A stretch of DNA of 64,000 nucleotides from Curtobacterium sp. VKM Ac-2922. Its GTDB lineage: Bacteria; Actinomycetota; Actinomycetes; Actinomycetales; Microbacteriaceae. The notes under the pieces were generated by a model, which was not told where the DNA came from, made no database searches, and saw only the letters and a program-made list of their open reading frames with translations. A program made the translations under genes and the position numbers. Below are positions 16,252-22,997 of the stretch, one piece after another (the stretch's first letter is position 1; the number at the start of each line of letters is the position of its first letter). Location: positions 44,000 through 107,999 of the forward strand of contig NZ_JALGRO010000009.1 of NCBI RefSeq assembly GCF_022815645.1. Direction: 5' to 3'.

Positions 16252-17805
16252 CTAGACGCTCGGCCGCTCCCACGGTGCTGGGAAGGGGAAGTACCGCTCG
16301 AGGAAGTCGGTGACCTTCGTCATCCGCTCGTCGTCGCTGACCTCGGGGAAGCTGCCGTCGTTCAGGCAGAAGAAGTCGGCGTTGCGCTTCTTCACCAGGT
16401 CCTCGAGCTCGCGCAGACCCGCCACCATCGTCGTGTCGATGTACCGCACCGGCGCGTTCTCCTGCACGATGGCCCGACCCGTCAACAGCGCGTAGTAGTG
16501 GTAGAGCGAGTTCGTCACCGAGATGTTCTCGGCCGCGCGGAAGCGTGAGGCCGCCGTGGCGCGGAACTCGTCCGCGAACTCGTGTTCCATCTCGGTCATG
16601 ATGCTGGCACGCAGGGGTGTGGGTGCGTGCTCGAGGTGGCGCGTGGTCACGGCGCCGAACCGCTGCTGCAGCAGACGACGGTTCACCCGGGCGGAGTTCT
16701 CGAAGCCGCTGCGTCGTGGGTTGTTCGAGCCGAGTCCGATCCTGGTGATCGCCACGATGAACTTGCTCACGGAGCCCGGGCTGAAGAACACCGACGGGTC
16801 GACCTGGCGCCCGAAGAACATGTCGTCGTTCGAGTAGATGAAGTGCTCGCTGATGCCCGGGATGTGGTGCAGCTGCGACTCGACGGCCTGCGAGTTGTGC
16901 GTGGGCAGCACGGACGGGTCGGCGAAGAACTCCTCGCTCCGCACGATCCGGACCCGCGGGTGGTCGGCCAGCCATTCGGGTGCCGGTGAGTCGGTGGCGA
17001 TGTAGATCGTCCGGACCCACGGCGCGTACATGTAGACCGAGCGCAGCGCGTACTTCAGCTCGTTGATCTGCCGGAAACGGGCGGGTGCGTCGTCGCCCTC
17101 GCCCAGGACGGCTGAGGACTGCGCTGCCTGGCGTGCGCGCTGGTACTCGACGGCGTTGCCGTCGACCCACGAGAAGACGATGTCGATCGGGAACCGGATG
17201 TCCGACACGTGGTCGTCGAACATGTGCTCGACGGTCTGCCAGGTGCGGCCGTAGCGCTCGATGTCGACCAGGTCGAACTCCTCGATCGGCAGGCTGCGAC
17301 GCATCAGGGCGTTCTCGACCGGTGCCAGGACCTCGGTCTCGGTCACCCGCCAGAACTCGAGCTGGACGCTGGTCTCGGCACCGTAGCGCAGCCGGCCGAG
17401 CGGCTCGAGACGGGGTCGGAACACCCGCAGGACGGGCTGGTCGACCGGCCCGAGCCCGTCGTCGACGACCAGGACGGCCGGTTCGCCCGGCGGCTTGGCG
17501 TAGAACGGTTCACCGACGGCGGCGTCCATGATCGCCGACTCGGCACGCTGGCGGTCGCGTTCGTCGATCGCGATGACGGGGCGCTGGTCGTTGCCCCGGA
17601 TGAGCAGGTGGTCGACGTCGCCGGCGGTGAGCGCGTCGTCGAGGAACAGCAGGTCCTCGATCATCGACTGCTGCGGCGTGAGGTGGCCGTTCAGCAGCGT
17701 GAAACGGCCTTTGCGGAGGACGACGTCGGGCCGGTCGAGACCGCCGGAGGACGGTCGAGGGTTCAGCAGAGGACTCTCGGTCTCCGGCTTGGTCTCGTTG
17801 CTCAT
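16252..17805 (-). CDS. Stealth-family sugar-phosphate transferase
   Basis: A 517-residue protein of the Stealth family, whose characterised members transfer sugar-1-phosphate from a nucleotide sugar to build phosphodiester-linked glycans. The conserved regions appear in order: CR1 FPIDIVFSWVDGN (about 210), CR2 with RFRQINELKYALRSVY and later YSNDDMFFGR (about 340), CR3 around LEHAPTPLRASIM (about 400), and CR4 near the C-terminus with FFCLNDG (about 480). The N-terminal 190 residues are a less conserved extension. Activity is inferred from the family; the acceptor glycan is unknown. No capsule genes adjoin it, but the heptose cluster lies 33 kb away. Confidence 0.85.
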   Translation of the reverse strand: MSNETKPETESPLLNPRPSSGGLDRPDVVLRKGRFTLLNGHLTPQQSMIEDLLFLDDALTAGDVDHLLIRGNDQRPVIAIDERDRQRAESAIMDAAVGEPFYAKPPGEPAVLVVDDGLGPVDQPVLRVFRPRLEPLGRLRYGAETSVQLEFWRVTETEVLAPVENALMRRSLPIEEFDLVDIERYGRTWQTVEHMFDDHVSDIRFPIDIVFSWVDGNAVEYQRARQAAQSSAVLGEGDDAPARFRQINELKYALRSVYMYAPWVRTIYIATDSPAPEWLADHPRVRIVRSEEFFADPSVLPTHNSQAVESQLHHIPGISEHFIYSNDDMFFGRQVDPSVFFSPGSVSKFIVAITRIGLGSNNPRRSGFENSARVNRRLLQQRFGAVTTRHLEHAPTPLRASIMTEMEHEFADEFRATAASRFRAAENISVTNSLYHYYALLTGRAIVQENAPVRYIDTTMVAGLRELEDLVKKRNADFFCLNDGSFPEVSDDERMTKVTDFLERYFPFPAPWERPSV

Positions 17806-17854
17806 CCATGCCCATCTGATCAGGTGGTCGGACCCTGCGTCCGCCCCTGTGATC

Positions 17855-18343
17855 CTACCGGGCGGGGGTGTCGTGTGCTGATCGAGGGACCTTGACGGCG
17901 ATGCCGACCACGATGAACACCGCAGCGGCCACGATCTGCAGCGCCGCCCACACCTGCCCCGGGATCGGGACGGTGACGAGCGGGTTCCAGCAGACGGCCA
18001 CGGCGGCCGTCACCGCGATCGCCCACCACGTGCGACCCCGGAGCGCGAACACGAGCACGATGAGGGCCAGGACGGTGATCCCCCAGCGCACGGCGACGAA
18101 GGCGGGTGCGTCGAGCAGCGCCACGCAGGCGAGCAGCACGATCGCCGCCAGCAGTGACGGCGCGAGGGCCGGGCGGGTGTAGTCCGGCAGGTCCGGCTTC
18201 CCGCCACCGCGACCACGGGAGGCCGCAGCGCCGAAGGACGCGCCCGACCCAGCCGTCGACGACGGCGAGCCCGAACGAGACCCGGACCCGCCGGACGGCC
18301 GCAGGGACGATCCGACCTGGGGCCGCCCCTTCCGGCCGGCCAT
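17855..18343 (-). CDS. small multi-pass membrane protein (possibly DUF6804)
   Basis: A 162-residue protein. Residues 1-50 are Gly/Ser/Arg-rich and disordered. About four membrane helices follow (roughly 60-78, 83-100, 106-122 and 130-150), ending in a basic tail. It resembles short actinobacterial proteins grouped as DUF6804; I am not certain of that assignment. It shares 1 bp with the upstream SGNH hydrolase gene (TGATG), so it is the third gene of an SDR/DUF2867-SGNH-membrane protein operon. Function unknown. Confidence 0.75.
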   Translation of the reverse strand: MAGRKGRPQVGSSLRPSGGSGSRSGSPSSTAGSGASFGAAASRGRGGGKPDLPDYTRPALAPSLLAAIVLLACVALLDAPAFVAVRWGITVLALIVLVFALRGRTWWAIAVTAAVAVCWNPLVTVPIPGQVWAALQIVAAAVFIVVGIAVKVPRSAHDTPAR

Positions 18344-18930
18344 CAGGCCGAGGCCTCGTCCAGCTCGATCGCCGTGATGGGGCGGGACATGGGCGGCAGA
18401 CCCCGCAGCCGCTCGAGCGCGGGCACGAGTTCGGCCGTGTAGGCGCGGTAGCCCTCGTCGGTCAGGTGGAGTCCGTCGTCGGTGAACTGCGCGGCGAGGT
18501 GGTCGCCGTCGGCCAGTGCGGGCCAGACGTCGAGGTACTGCGCGTGGCAGGTCGCCACGAACTGCCGCAGGTGCCGGTTGGCCTCTTCGATGCGGGGCGC
18601 GTACTCGGCCTGACGCGGCAGGACCGACACGAGCAGCAACCGCACGCCCGGAAGCTCACGTCGCAGCGTCACGAGGATCGTCTCGACGTTGCGGACGACG
18701 TGCTCGGCGCTCTTGCGGTGGTTGCCGAAGTCGTTCGTCCCGATCAACAGGACGATCACGTCGGGTGCTGCCTGCACGATGTCGTCGAGTCGCTCGAGGA
18801 CACCGTCCGTCGTGTCGCCGTTCACCCCGCGGTTGTCGGTGCGCTCGTCGGGGAGCCGCTCGGCCCAGGATCCGCCTGCGGTGACGCTGTCCCCCAGGAA
18901 CAGGACCAGTCCGCGTTCGTCGTCGCTCAT
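18343..18930 (-). CDS. SGNH/GDSL-type esterase
   Basis: A 195-residue cytoplasmic SGNH hydrolase. Block I is LFLGDSVTAGGSW with the catalytic Ser, block III is LIGTNDFGNH, and the Asp-His pair is in DDGLHLTDEGY. There is no signal peptide. Such enzymes hydrolyse esters of lipids or sugars; the substrate is unknown. The ATG at 18930 overlaps the upstream gene by 4 bp and has GAGGCAGC as SD. Confidence 0.9.
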   Translation of the reverse strand: MSDDERGLVLFLGDSVTAGGSWAERLPDERTDNRGVNGDTTDGVLERLDDIVQAAPDVIVLLIGTNDFGNHRKSAEHVVRNVETILVTLRRELPGVRLLLVSVLPRQAEYAPRIEEANRHLRQFVATCHAQYLDVWPALADGDHLAAQFTDDGLHLTDEGYRAYTAELVPALERLRGLPPMSRPITAIELDEASA

Positions 18931-20459
18931 GCTGCCTCCTCGTGCGCTGACGCGCGGGACCCATTCTGCTGCGTGCTGTTGGCCTGCGTCGAGTCGGTGC
19001 GGTGGGCCTCCCGCTCGGCGCGTGCGGTCATGCGCTCGACCATGCCGGGGAAGATCACCCCGTGGAACGGCAGGATGCCGTACCAGTACAGGCGTCCGGC
19101 CAGTCCCTGCGGGAAGTAGATCGCCCGCTGGTGGTAGTCGCAGCCGCCGTCGTCCGACGGGGTCACGGTCATCTCGAGCCAGGCGCGACCGGGCGACTTG
19201 AACTCGGCCCGGAGTCGCAGGTAGTGACCACGGTCGAGCCGTTCCACCCGCCACCAGTCCAGCGCATCACCCTGCTCGAGGCGCTTCGGGTCGCGTCGTC
19301 CGCGGTTCAGGCCGACGCCCCCGGCGAGCTTGTCCATCCAGCCACGGGCGACCCACGCCAGCGGGAACGAGTACCAGCCGTTCTCGCCGCCGATCGACTC
19401 GACCACGCTCCACACCGCCTCGGGCGGCGCCGAGGTGTGCCGGAGCCGGTCGTCGACGTACACGGTGTGCCCGGCCCAGTCCGGGTCGCTCGGCAGCGGG
19501 TCGGCGGGGGTCCGGGCGAGGGTGGCACTGCGCCAGCTCGTCGTCACCTCGCCCTTGCGCATCTTCGTCAGCGCCAGGCGGACGGCTCGGCGGTAGCCGG
19601 TCAGGCCGCCCTCGGGCCGCGGCACGACGTCGTCGATGTCGTGTTCGCGCTGGACGCATTCGAACTGCAGCGACTCGATGATCGGGGTCGCGAGCTTGCG
19701 CGGGATCGGCGTGACCATGTTGAACCAGTGCGCGGCGAGACCCGGCGTCATGACCGGCAGCGGCGAGATCGCCCGCTGGGGCAGTTTCGCCTCGACCGCG
19801 TAGCCGTTGAGCATCTGGCCGTACCGCAGGACGTCGGGCCCGCCGATGTCGAAGGTCCGGTTGACGTCCGCGGGGATGTCGAGCGCGGCGACCAGGTAGT
19901 ACAGGACGTCGCGGACGGCGATCGGCTGGATGTGGTTGCGCACCCAGCGCGGCGTCGGCATCCAGGGCAGCACGTCGGTGACGTGGCGGATCATCTCGAA
20001 CGAGGTGCTGCCGGAACCGATCACCACGCCGGCCTGGTAGGCGATGGTCGGCACGCCGGAGCCCAGCAGGACGTCCCCCACCTCCTTGCGACTGCGCAGG
20101 TGCTTCGAGAGCTCGCCGTCCGGGTGCAGGCCGCCCAGGTAGACGAAGCGGCCGACCCCGGCGTGGACCGCGGCATCGGCCATGGTCTGGACGGCGGTCC
20201 GCTCGGCCTGCTCGAAGTCGCCCTCCGCCCCCATCGCGTGCGCGAGGTAGTAGACGGCCTGGATGCCGTCGACGGCCTCGGTCACGGCACGGACGTCCTG
20301 CAGGTCGCCCTGGATCACGTCGACCTGGTCACGCCAGGGGACGTCGTCGAGCTTGGTGGGTGTGCGGACGAGCACCCGAAGGGAGTGGCCGGCGTCGATC
20401 AGGAGTGGGACGAGGCGACCGCCGATGTAGCCGGTGGCCCCGGTGACGAGGACGCGCAT
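18927..20459 (-). CDS. NAD(P)-binding SDR fused to DUF2867 domain
   Basis: A 510-residue fusion. The N-terminal 300 residues are an atypical extended SDR (VTGATGYIGGRLVPLL at the start; YLAHAMG at about 90). The C-terminal part (about 345-490) is a DUF2867 domain, rich in Trp and Tyr, of the type found in many actinobacterial proteins of unknown activity. The chain ends in a polar Gln/Ser-rich tail. First gene of a leftward operon with the SGNH hydrolase and membrane protein. TAGCGT seven bases upstream of the ATG suggests a leaderless mRNA. Possibly a lipid or quinone oxidoreductase; not established. Confidence 0.88.
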   Translation of the reverse strand: MRVLVTGATGYIGGRLVPLLIDAGHSLRVLVRTPTKLDDVPWRDQVDVIQGDLQDVRAVTEAVDGIQAVYYLAHAMGAEGDFEQAERTAVQTMADAAVHAGVGRFVYLGGLHPDGELSKHLRSRKEVGDVLLGSGVPTIAYQAGVVIGSGSTSFEMIRHVTDVLPWMPTPRWVRNHIQPIAVRDVLYYLVAALDIPADVNRTFDIGGPDVLRYGQMLNGYAVEAKLPQRAISPLPVMTPGLAAHWFNMVTPIPRKLATPIIESLQFECVQREHDIDDVVPRPEGGLTGYRRAVRLALTKMRKGEVTTSWRSATLARTPADPLPSDPDWAGHTVYVDDRLRHTSAPPEAVWSVVESIGGENGWYSFPLAWVARGWMDKLAGGVGLNRGRRDPKRLEQGDALDWWRVERLDRGHYLRLRAEFKSPGRAWLEMTVTPSDDGGCDYHQRAIYFPQGLAGRLYWYGILPFHGVIFPGMVERMTARAEREAHRTDSTQANSTQQNGSRASAHEEAA

Positions 20460-20466
20460 GCCCCGC

Positions 20467-20472
20467 ACGCTA
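20467..20472 (-). promoter_or_regulatory. -10 hexamer, leaderless SDR/DUF2867 gene
   Basis: On the minus strand TAGCGT is followed by seven bases and the ATG at 20459. Together with TAGGCT at 20491 it packs two divergent promoters into 43 bp. Confidence 0.4.
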
Positions 20473-20490
20473 CGCCGATGCCCTTGAGGG

Positions 20491-20496
20491 TAGGCT
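20491..20496 (+). promoter_or_regulatory. -10 hexamer, leaderless deoC
   Basis: TAGGCT is followed by six bases and the GTG start of deoC at 20503. Confidence 0.4.
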
Positions 20497-20502
20497 CGCC
20501 GG

Positions 20503-21234
20503 GTGGACAACGCAGCACTCCCCGTCACCGCCGACGCCGTCCGTCGGCTCATCGACCACGCGATCCTGAAGCCGGAGCTGACCCGCTCCGACGTCGACGC
20601 CCAACTGGACGAAGCTGCCGCGTACCGCGTGTTCAGCGTGTGCGTCCGGCCGAGCGACGTCCGCCACGCCGTCGAACGCCTGCAGGGCACCGGTGTGGGC
20701 GTCGGCACGGTCATCGGGTTCCCGCACGGCACGACCTCGACCGAGGCCAAGGTGGCGGAGTCGCTGCAGGCCCTGGCCGACGGTGCGTTCGAACTCGACA
20801 TGGTCCAGAACATCGGCGCCGCCAGGTCCGGCGACTGGGCGCGGGTCGAGCAGGACGTCCGTGCGGTCGTCGACGCCGCGGGCGACACCGTCGTCAAGGT
20901 CATCCTCGAGACCGCCTTCCTGACCGACGACGAGATCGTCGCCGTGAGCCGCGCCGCACAGTCGGCCGGCGCGTCCTTCGTCAAGACCTCGACCGGCTTC
21001 GCGGGTGGCGGTGCCACGGCCGAGCACATCGCCCTGATGCGCCGGACCGTCGGCGCCGACACCGGTGTCAAGGCCTCCGGCGGCGTCCGCGGTCTCGACA
21101 CCCTGCTCGAGATGGTGCAGGCGGGCGCCGACCGCATCGGGACCAGCGCTTCCGCACGCATCCTCGACGAGGTGGCGCACCGCGCCCAGACCGGTGCCGC
21201 CTCCGGCGCCGGGGACGACGCCACCTCGTACTGA
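20503..21234 (+). CDS. deoC: deoxyribose-phosphate aldolase
   Basis: A 243-residue class I aldolase that splits 2-deoxyribose-5-phosphate into acetaldehyde and glyceraldehyde-3-phosphate during deoxynucleoside salvage. The Schiff-base lysine is in SFVKTSTGFAGGG; a second lysine is in TGVKASGGVR, and the opening IDHAILKPELT is characteristic. It starts with GTG, six bases after TAGGCT, with no SD. No other deo genes adjoin it. Confidence 0.95.
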   Translation: MDNAALPVTADAVRRLIDHAILKPELTRSDVDAQLDEAAAYRVFSVCVRPSDVRHAVERLQGTGVGVGTVIGFPHGTTSTEAKVAESLQALADGAFELDMVQNIGAARSGDWARVEQDVRAVVDAAGDTVVKVILETAFLTDDEIVAVSRAAQSAGASFVKTSTGFAGGGATAEHIALMRRTVGADTGVKASGGVRGLDTLLEMVQAGADRIGTSASARILDEVAHRAQTGAASGAGDDATSY

Positions 21235-21244
21235 CCCTCCCGGT

Positions 21245-21258
21245 CCCCCCCCCCCCCC
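21245..21258. repeat. C14 homopolymer tract
   Basis: Fourteen consecutive cytosines between deoC and the ROK kinase, about 90 bp upstream of the kinase ATG. Tracts of this length are prone to slippage and to sequencing error. Confidence 0.8.
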
Positions 21259-21347
21259 GACCACCCCCACCGAGCCGGGACGCACCCGACGCGACGCCGC
21301 GTCGGGGACGCGACCCCGAGCCTCCCGACCGCCGCATCGGAGCGCGC

Positions 21348-22298
21348 ATGTCGAACACCGGATCCACCACCGCCCTGGCCCTCGCCGTCGACCTCGGCGG
21401 CACCAAGGTCGAGGCCGCCCTGGTCACCGACCAGGGGGTCGTGCTGCCAGCCACACGCTTCCGCAGTCCGACCGGACCGCAGCGGACGTCGGACGAACTG
21501 CAGGCGGCGGTCGACCAGGCCGTGACCAGCGCGCTCGGCGCGATGCCCGACGGCGCCACACTCGTCGGGGTGGGCATCGGCTCGGCCGGACCCGTCGACG
21601 AGGAACACGGGCTCGTCTCGCCCCTCAACATGCCCGTGTGGCGGGGCTACCCCCTGCGCGACCGGATCGCCGCGCACGTGCCCGCCGGCACGCCCGTCAC
21701 GCTGCGCATGGACGGGCTCGCGATCACCCTGGCCGAGCACTGGCTCGGCGCCGCGCAGGGGTCCGACCACGTCATGGGCATGATCGTGTCGACCGGCGTC
21801 GGTGGCGGTCTCATCCTGCACGGCCGGACCGTCAGCGGCCCGACCGGCAACGCCGGGCACATCGGCCACGTCGAGTGCGGTGGGTACGACGACCCGTGTG
21901 CGTGCGGTGGCACGGGCTGTCTGGAGGCCGTGGCCAGTGGTCCGAAGACCGTCGCGTGGGCGAAGCGGCAGGGGTTCGCCGGGGAGACCGGTGAGGACCT
22001 GGCAGCCGCGTACGCGGCCGGCGACTCGGTCGCCGTGGCTGCGGTCGAGCGCAGCGGTCGGGCACTCGGGCAGGCGATCGCCGCGGCGACGTCGCTGGTC
22101 GACCTCGAGGTCGTCGCGATCGGTGGTGGCTTCTCGCACGTCACCCCGGACCTGTTCGAGTACGCCCGTCAGGCCGTCGCCGAGCGCGTCGAGTTCGGCT
22201 TCGTGACGAAGGTCCGGATCGTCCCGACCGGGTTGTCCCAGGACGGACCGTTGATCGGTGCCGCGGCACTCGTCCACCGGGCGCACGTGCTGCGCTGA
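21348..22298 (+). CDS. ROK-family sugar kinase
   Basis: A 316-residue ROK kinase without an N-terminal HTH, so an enzyme rather than a repressor. It shows the ATP motif AVDLGGTKVEAAL, the sugar-binding GNAGHIGHVE and the zinc motif CACGGTGCLE. The ATG at 21348 has GGAG upstream. Glucokinase or fructokinase activity is likely, but ROK specificity cannot be read from sequence. A C14 tract lies in its leader. Confidence 0.9.
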   Translation: MSNTGSTTALALAVDLGGTKVEAALVTDQGVVLPATRFRSPTGPQRTSDELQAAVDQAVTSALGAMPDGATLVGVGIGSAGPVDEEHGLVSPLNMPVWRGYPLRDRIAAHVPAGTPVTLRMDGLAITLAEHWLGAAQGSDHVMGMIVSTGVGGGLILHGRTVSGPTGNAGHIGHVECGGYDDPCACGGTGCLEAVASGPKTVAWAKRQGFAGETGEDLAAAYAAGDSVAVAAVERSGRALGQAIAAATSLVDLEVVAIGGGFSHVTPDLFEYARQAVAERVEFGFVTKVRIVPTGLSQDGPLIGAAALVHRAHVLR

Positions 22299-22343
22299 GC
22301 CCGGGCCTGTGCACAGCGCAGCACGTTCTTGGTCCGTGTGCGG

Positions 22344-22349
22344 CAGGAT
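22344..22349 (+). promoter_or_regulatory. -10 hexamer, leaderless AbiEi-like gene
   Basis: CAGGAT, then six bases and GTG at 22356; the same layout as in front of the XRE gene at 1678. Confidence 0.3.
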
Positions 22350-22355
22350 GTGCGG

Positions 22356-22910
22356 GTGTGTTCCTCGCGGCTGCTGACGACCGACGACTGGCCCGAGACC
22401 GAGCTCCGCGCCGCTGTGCTGGCCGGGGAGCTCGTCATGGTCGGTGCCTGCTGGGCGTCGGTCGCCGAGCCGCAGGACCCGGCACTGCGTGCGGCGTCCT
22501 TCGCATGGAGCGCCGGCGACGAGCGCGTCGTCGCCGCCGGGCGGAGCGCCGCCTGGATCTGGGGCGCCTGTTCGCGTCCGCCGCTCCCCCACGACGCGTG
22601 CGTGCCGGCTGGGCAGCGCATCCGACAGAACGGCGGCGAGCCGGTCCGGGAGGTCGCGATCACGTCGGCAGACACGGTGCGGATCGGCGGAGCGACGGTC
22701 ACCACCCCGGTGCGGACCGCGCTCGACCTGCTGCGCGTCGCGGGGCCGTCGGCCTGGGCATCGCGTTCCGAGGTGGTGCGCGGGCTGCTCGACGTCGGAC
22801 TGGTCACGCCGCCGGAACTGGGGGCACGGCTGCGGGCGCTCGGCACGGCGCCGATGGTGCGGCAGGCGGAGCGGCGGTTGCGCGAGGTGTTGACGTCCGG
22901 CGGGTTGTGA
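22356..22910 (+). CDS. AbiEi-antitoxin-like DNA-binding protein
   Basis: A protein of about 184 residues. The N-terminal 50 residues (LTTDDWPETELRAAVLAGELV) resemble the winged-helix start of AbiEi-type antitoxin proteins, and the middle segment VTTPVRTALDLLR is typical of their C-terminal domain. Such lone proteins are common in Microbacteriaceae without an AbiEii toxin beside them, and none is seen here. The start is uncertain: a TTG at 22329 and GTGs at 22338 and 22350 are in frame; the GTG at 22356 is chosen for CAGGAT six bases upstream. Function unproven. Confidence 0.65.
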   Translation: MCSSRLLTTDDWPETELRAAVLAGELVMVGACWASVAEPQDPALRAASFAWSAGDERVVAAGRSAAWIWGACSRPPLPHDACVPAGQRIRQNGGEPVREVAITSADTVRIGGATVTTPVRTALDLLRVAGPSAWASRSEVVRGLLDVGLVTPPELGARLRALGTAPMVRQAERRLREVLTSGGL

Positions 22911-22917
22911 CCCGGTC

Positions 22918-22997
22918 GACGTGCCGGTCAGTCGGCGTGCCGGTGACCTGACGTGCCGGTCAGCTGACGTGCGGGTCAGCCGACGTTCCGGTCACCC
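22918..22997. repeat. five tandem 16-bp repeats
   Basis: Five consecutive units of the type GACGTGCCGGTCAGTC with one to four differences each (unit starts 22918, 22934, 22950, 22966, 22982). The last unit runs into the rel stop codon. They lie between two convergent genes. Confidence 0.75.

Noticed and set aside
14933..17170. 745-codon open frame on the minus strand
   Set aside because: It spans the cpdA and Stealth genes in other frames; its composition is the Arg/Gly/His-rich shadow type and no domain is visible. Both overlapped genes are clear family members.
20460..22592. Upstream 700-codon extension of the SDR/DUF2867 frame
   Set aside because: The extension lies antisense to deoC and the ROK kinase and has no domain; the real protein starts at its Rossmann motif at 20459.
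22356..22910. Complete AbiE toxin-antitoxin system
   Set aside because: Only the antitoxin-like protein is present; no AbiEii nucleotidyltransferase gene adjoins it.
22918..22997. CRISPR array
   Set aside because: Units are contiguous 16-bp repeats with no spacers, and no cas genes are present.
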